Assembly (NCBI GenBank): GCA_029224185.1
Contig: CM055193.1
Coordinates: 15,539,169 to 15,603,168 of the forward strand
Direction: 5' to 3'
Length of the DNA stretch: 64,000 nt
From: Karalla daura
Taxonomy: Eukaryota > Chordata > Actinopteri > Chaetodontiformes > Leiognathidae
This document shows positions 62,876-64,000 of this stretch, one piece after another. Each line of letters opens with the position of its first letter. Position 1 is the first letter of the stretch. The position numbers and the translations under genes are program-made. The notes under the pieces were generated by a model. It had not been told where the DNA came from. It searched no databases and saw nothing but the letters and a program-made list of their open reading frames with translations.

Positions 62876-64000
62876 TTTATTTGTCATTGATGGCAACTGA
62901 ATAAATTAAGGCTTATGAACAAACATCATAAAAAGCACCATAAATAAATGCATATATAGAAATATAAAAAAATCAAAAGTAAAAAATAAAAAAATACTAT
63001 AGTGAAATATAATGGCCACAAATCACAACTAGGATTTATCGACTTGGACGCCTCGTGTGATCCAAGCAGGACAGATCCAGACCGTTCAGGTAGCATGACT
63101 GCAGTCCGAAGAAGCAGCGGTCGTAACGGACGTGCTCACAGTAAATCAAAACGCACCGAGTTCACAATGGCTGGCTGGTTATGACGTTTCCGTGACGTTT
63201 TTCTCCCTTCAGATTTCATCTGCTGTTTGTCGGTTGGCAAAATGAGTGAAAGATGTTTGAAAACACCGGAAAAGTCAACATAAAATAAGTAAATTTTATG
63301 ATTAAATCACAACAGGAAGTTATATACTAAATGTCTCCTCTTTTGTTCCCTTCCATTTGTAACGATCTCTTCTTAAAATCTTGTTTGTGCCTTTTTATGT
63401 CACTACTGCTCATGCAAGAACAGTCTGTTTTCCTCTAGCTCTACCTCTAATGTCTTTCAGGCAGAAAAAAAACAACATCCACCGCTAAAGGTTTGAATTC
63501 AACATCTCCATTATCTAACTTGATACAGGCTTCTCTTTAATCTGAGCGAAGATCAGATCTATTATCAGCTGTGATGCTGCAAGGAGATCCTGCCGTTAAA
63601 GGAGCCCTGATCGTCATCTTTGGTTGAACATAATCTGCCCAAAGTCACAGCTCGCTGCAAAAACGCTGCCTGCAGGAAGAGGGTCTCTGTGGCGGGAGAA
63701 AACGGGAGCGATTTAATTGCGAAACCTAGATTCCTAGTTCCTAATTCCTGAACTTCCTGGCTGGGCGAGGGTCTGTCGGGACGAGAAGCAGCTTACACCT
63801 CCAGACTCACCCAGGGGGGCGCAGAGGTTCAGGAACGGACTTGTACTGTGTTAAACTGCAGAGGTCTGACAAAGGAAAGAAAAGAAAAAACAAGAGTGCT
63901 CCCAATAGAGGTGAACAAAGTCTGAGAGTGGGAAGAATACACTGCGTCAACAAACAACAAGACAGCTGGCAAGGCGAGCCGGGCGAGGGGGGAACGGGGG
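62876..64000 (-). other. Possible 3' end of a convergent minus-strand gene
   Basis: A minus-strand AATAAA occurs at 62881-62876. No coding sequence is recognised up to the window edge. In human the gene beyond FITM2 is GDAP1L1 and it is convergent with FITM2, so this could be its 3' UTR. This is inference from synteny with one motif in support. Confidence 0.3.

Overview
This is a vertebrate genomic window, almost certainly from a ray-finned (teleost) fish. The genes have many short exons with GT-AG introns. The non-coding DNA is rich in CA/TG and tetranucleotide microsatellites and in short, decayed interspersed repeats. Four protein-coding genes can be reconstructed exon by exon with correct splice phases: ttpal (minus, 21.8-24.9 kb), hnf4a (minus, 27.4-32.2 kb plus a distal first exon at 45.8 kb), r3hdml (minus, 47.5-49.9 kb) and fitm2 (plus, 59.4-61.1 kb). 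As I recall the human 20q13.12 map, the order FITM2 - R3HDML - HNF4A - TTPAL, with FITM2 on the opposite strand to the other three, is the same there. The block is therefore ancient conserved synteny.

Layout. From 1 to about 20.4 kb I recognise no protein-coding gene. The stretch holds several CpG-rich, promoter-like patches, including two candidate minus-strand 5' exons with consensus donors at 600 and 16698, plus long microsatellites and homopolymer C/G runs. ttpal follows with a 3' UTR of about 1.3 kb and a compact promoter near 25.3 kb. hnf4a comes next: nine coding exons follow the liver-type (P1) first exon. About 13.7 kb further upstream, just past the r3hdml 3' end, lies a second first exon that matches the P2 (pancreas/embryonic-type) isoform start. 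It has HNF1-, ONECUT- and GATA-like sites immediately upstream. r3hdml is complete in five exons. From 50 to 58 kb there are repeats and no recognised gene. A decayed kelch-like (KLHL10-type) BTB gene fragment at 58.4-59.1 kb sits directly upstream of the two-exon fitm2 gene. The last 1-2 kb may be the 3' UTR of a convergent minus-strand gene.

Functionally these are independent genes: lipid/vitamin E transfer (ttpal), the hepatocyte/beta-cell nuclear receptor (hnf4a), a secreted CAP-domain protein (r3hdml) and an ER lipid-droplet biogenesis enzyme (fitm2). I found no novel multi-gene system. The observations most worth checking are the P2 exon and promoter of hnf4a, the absence of the alpha2-type splice acceptor, the KLHL10-like pseudogene, the truncated tRNA-Ile, and the unassigned 5' exons in the left part.
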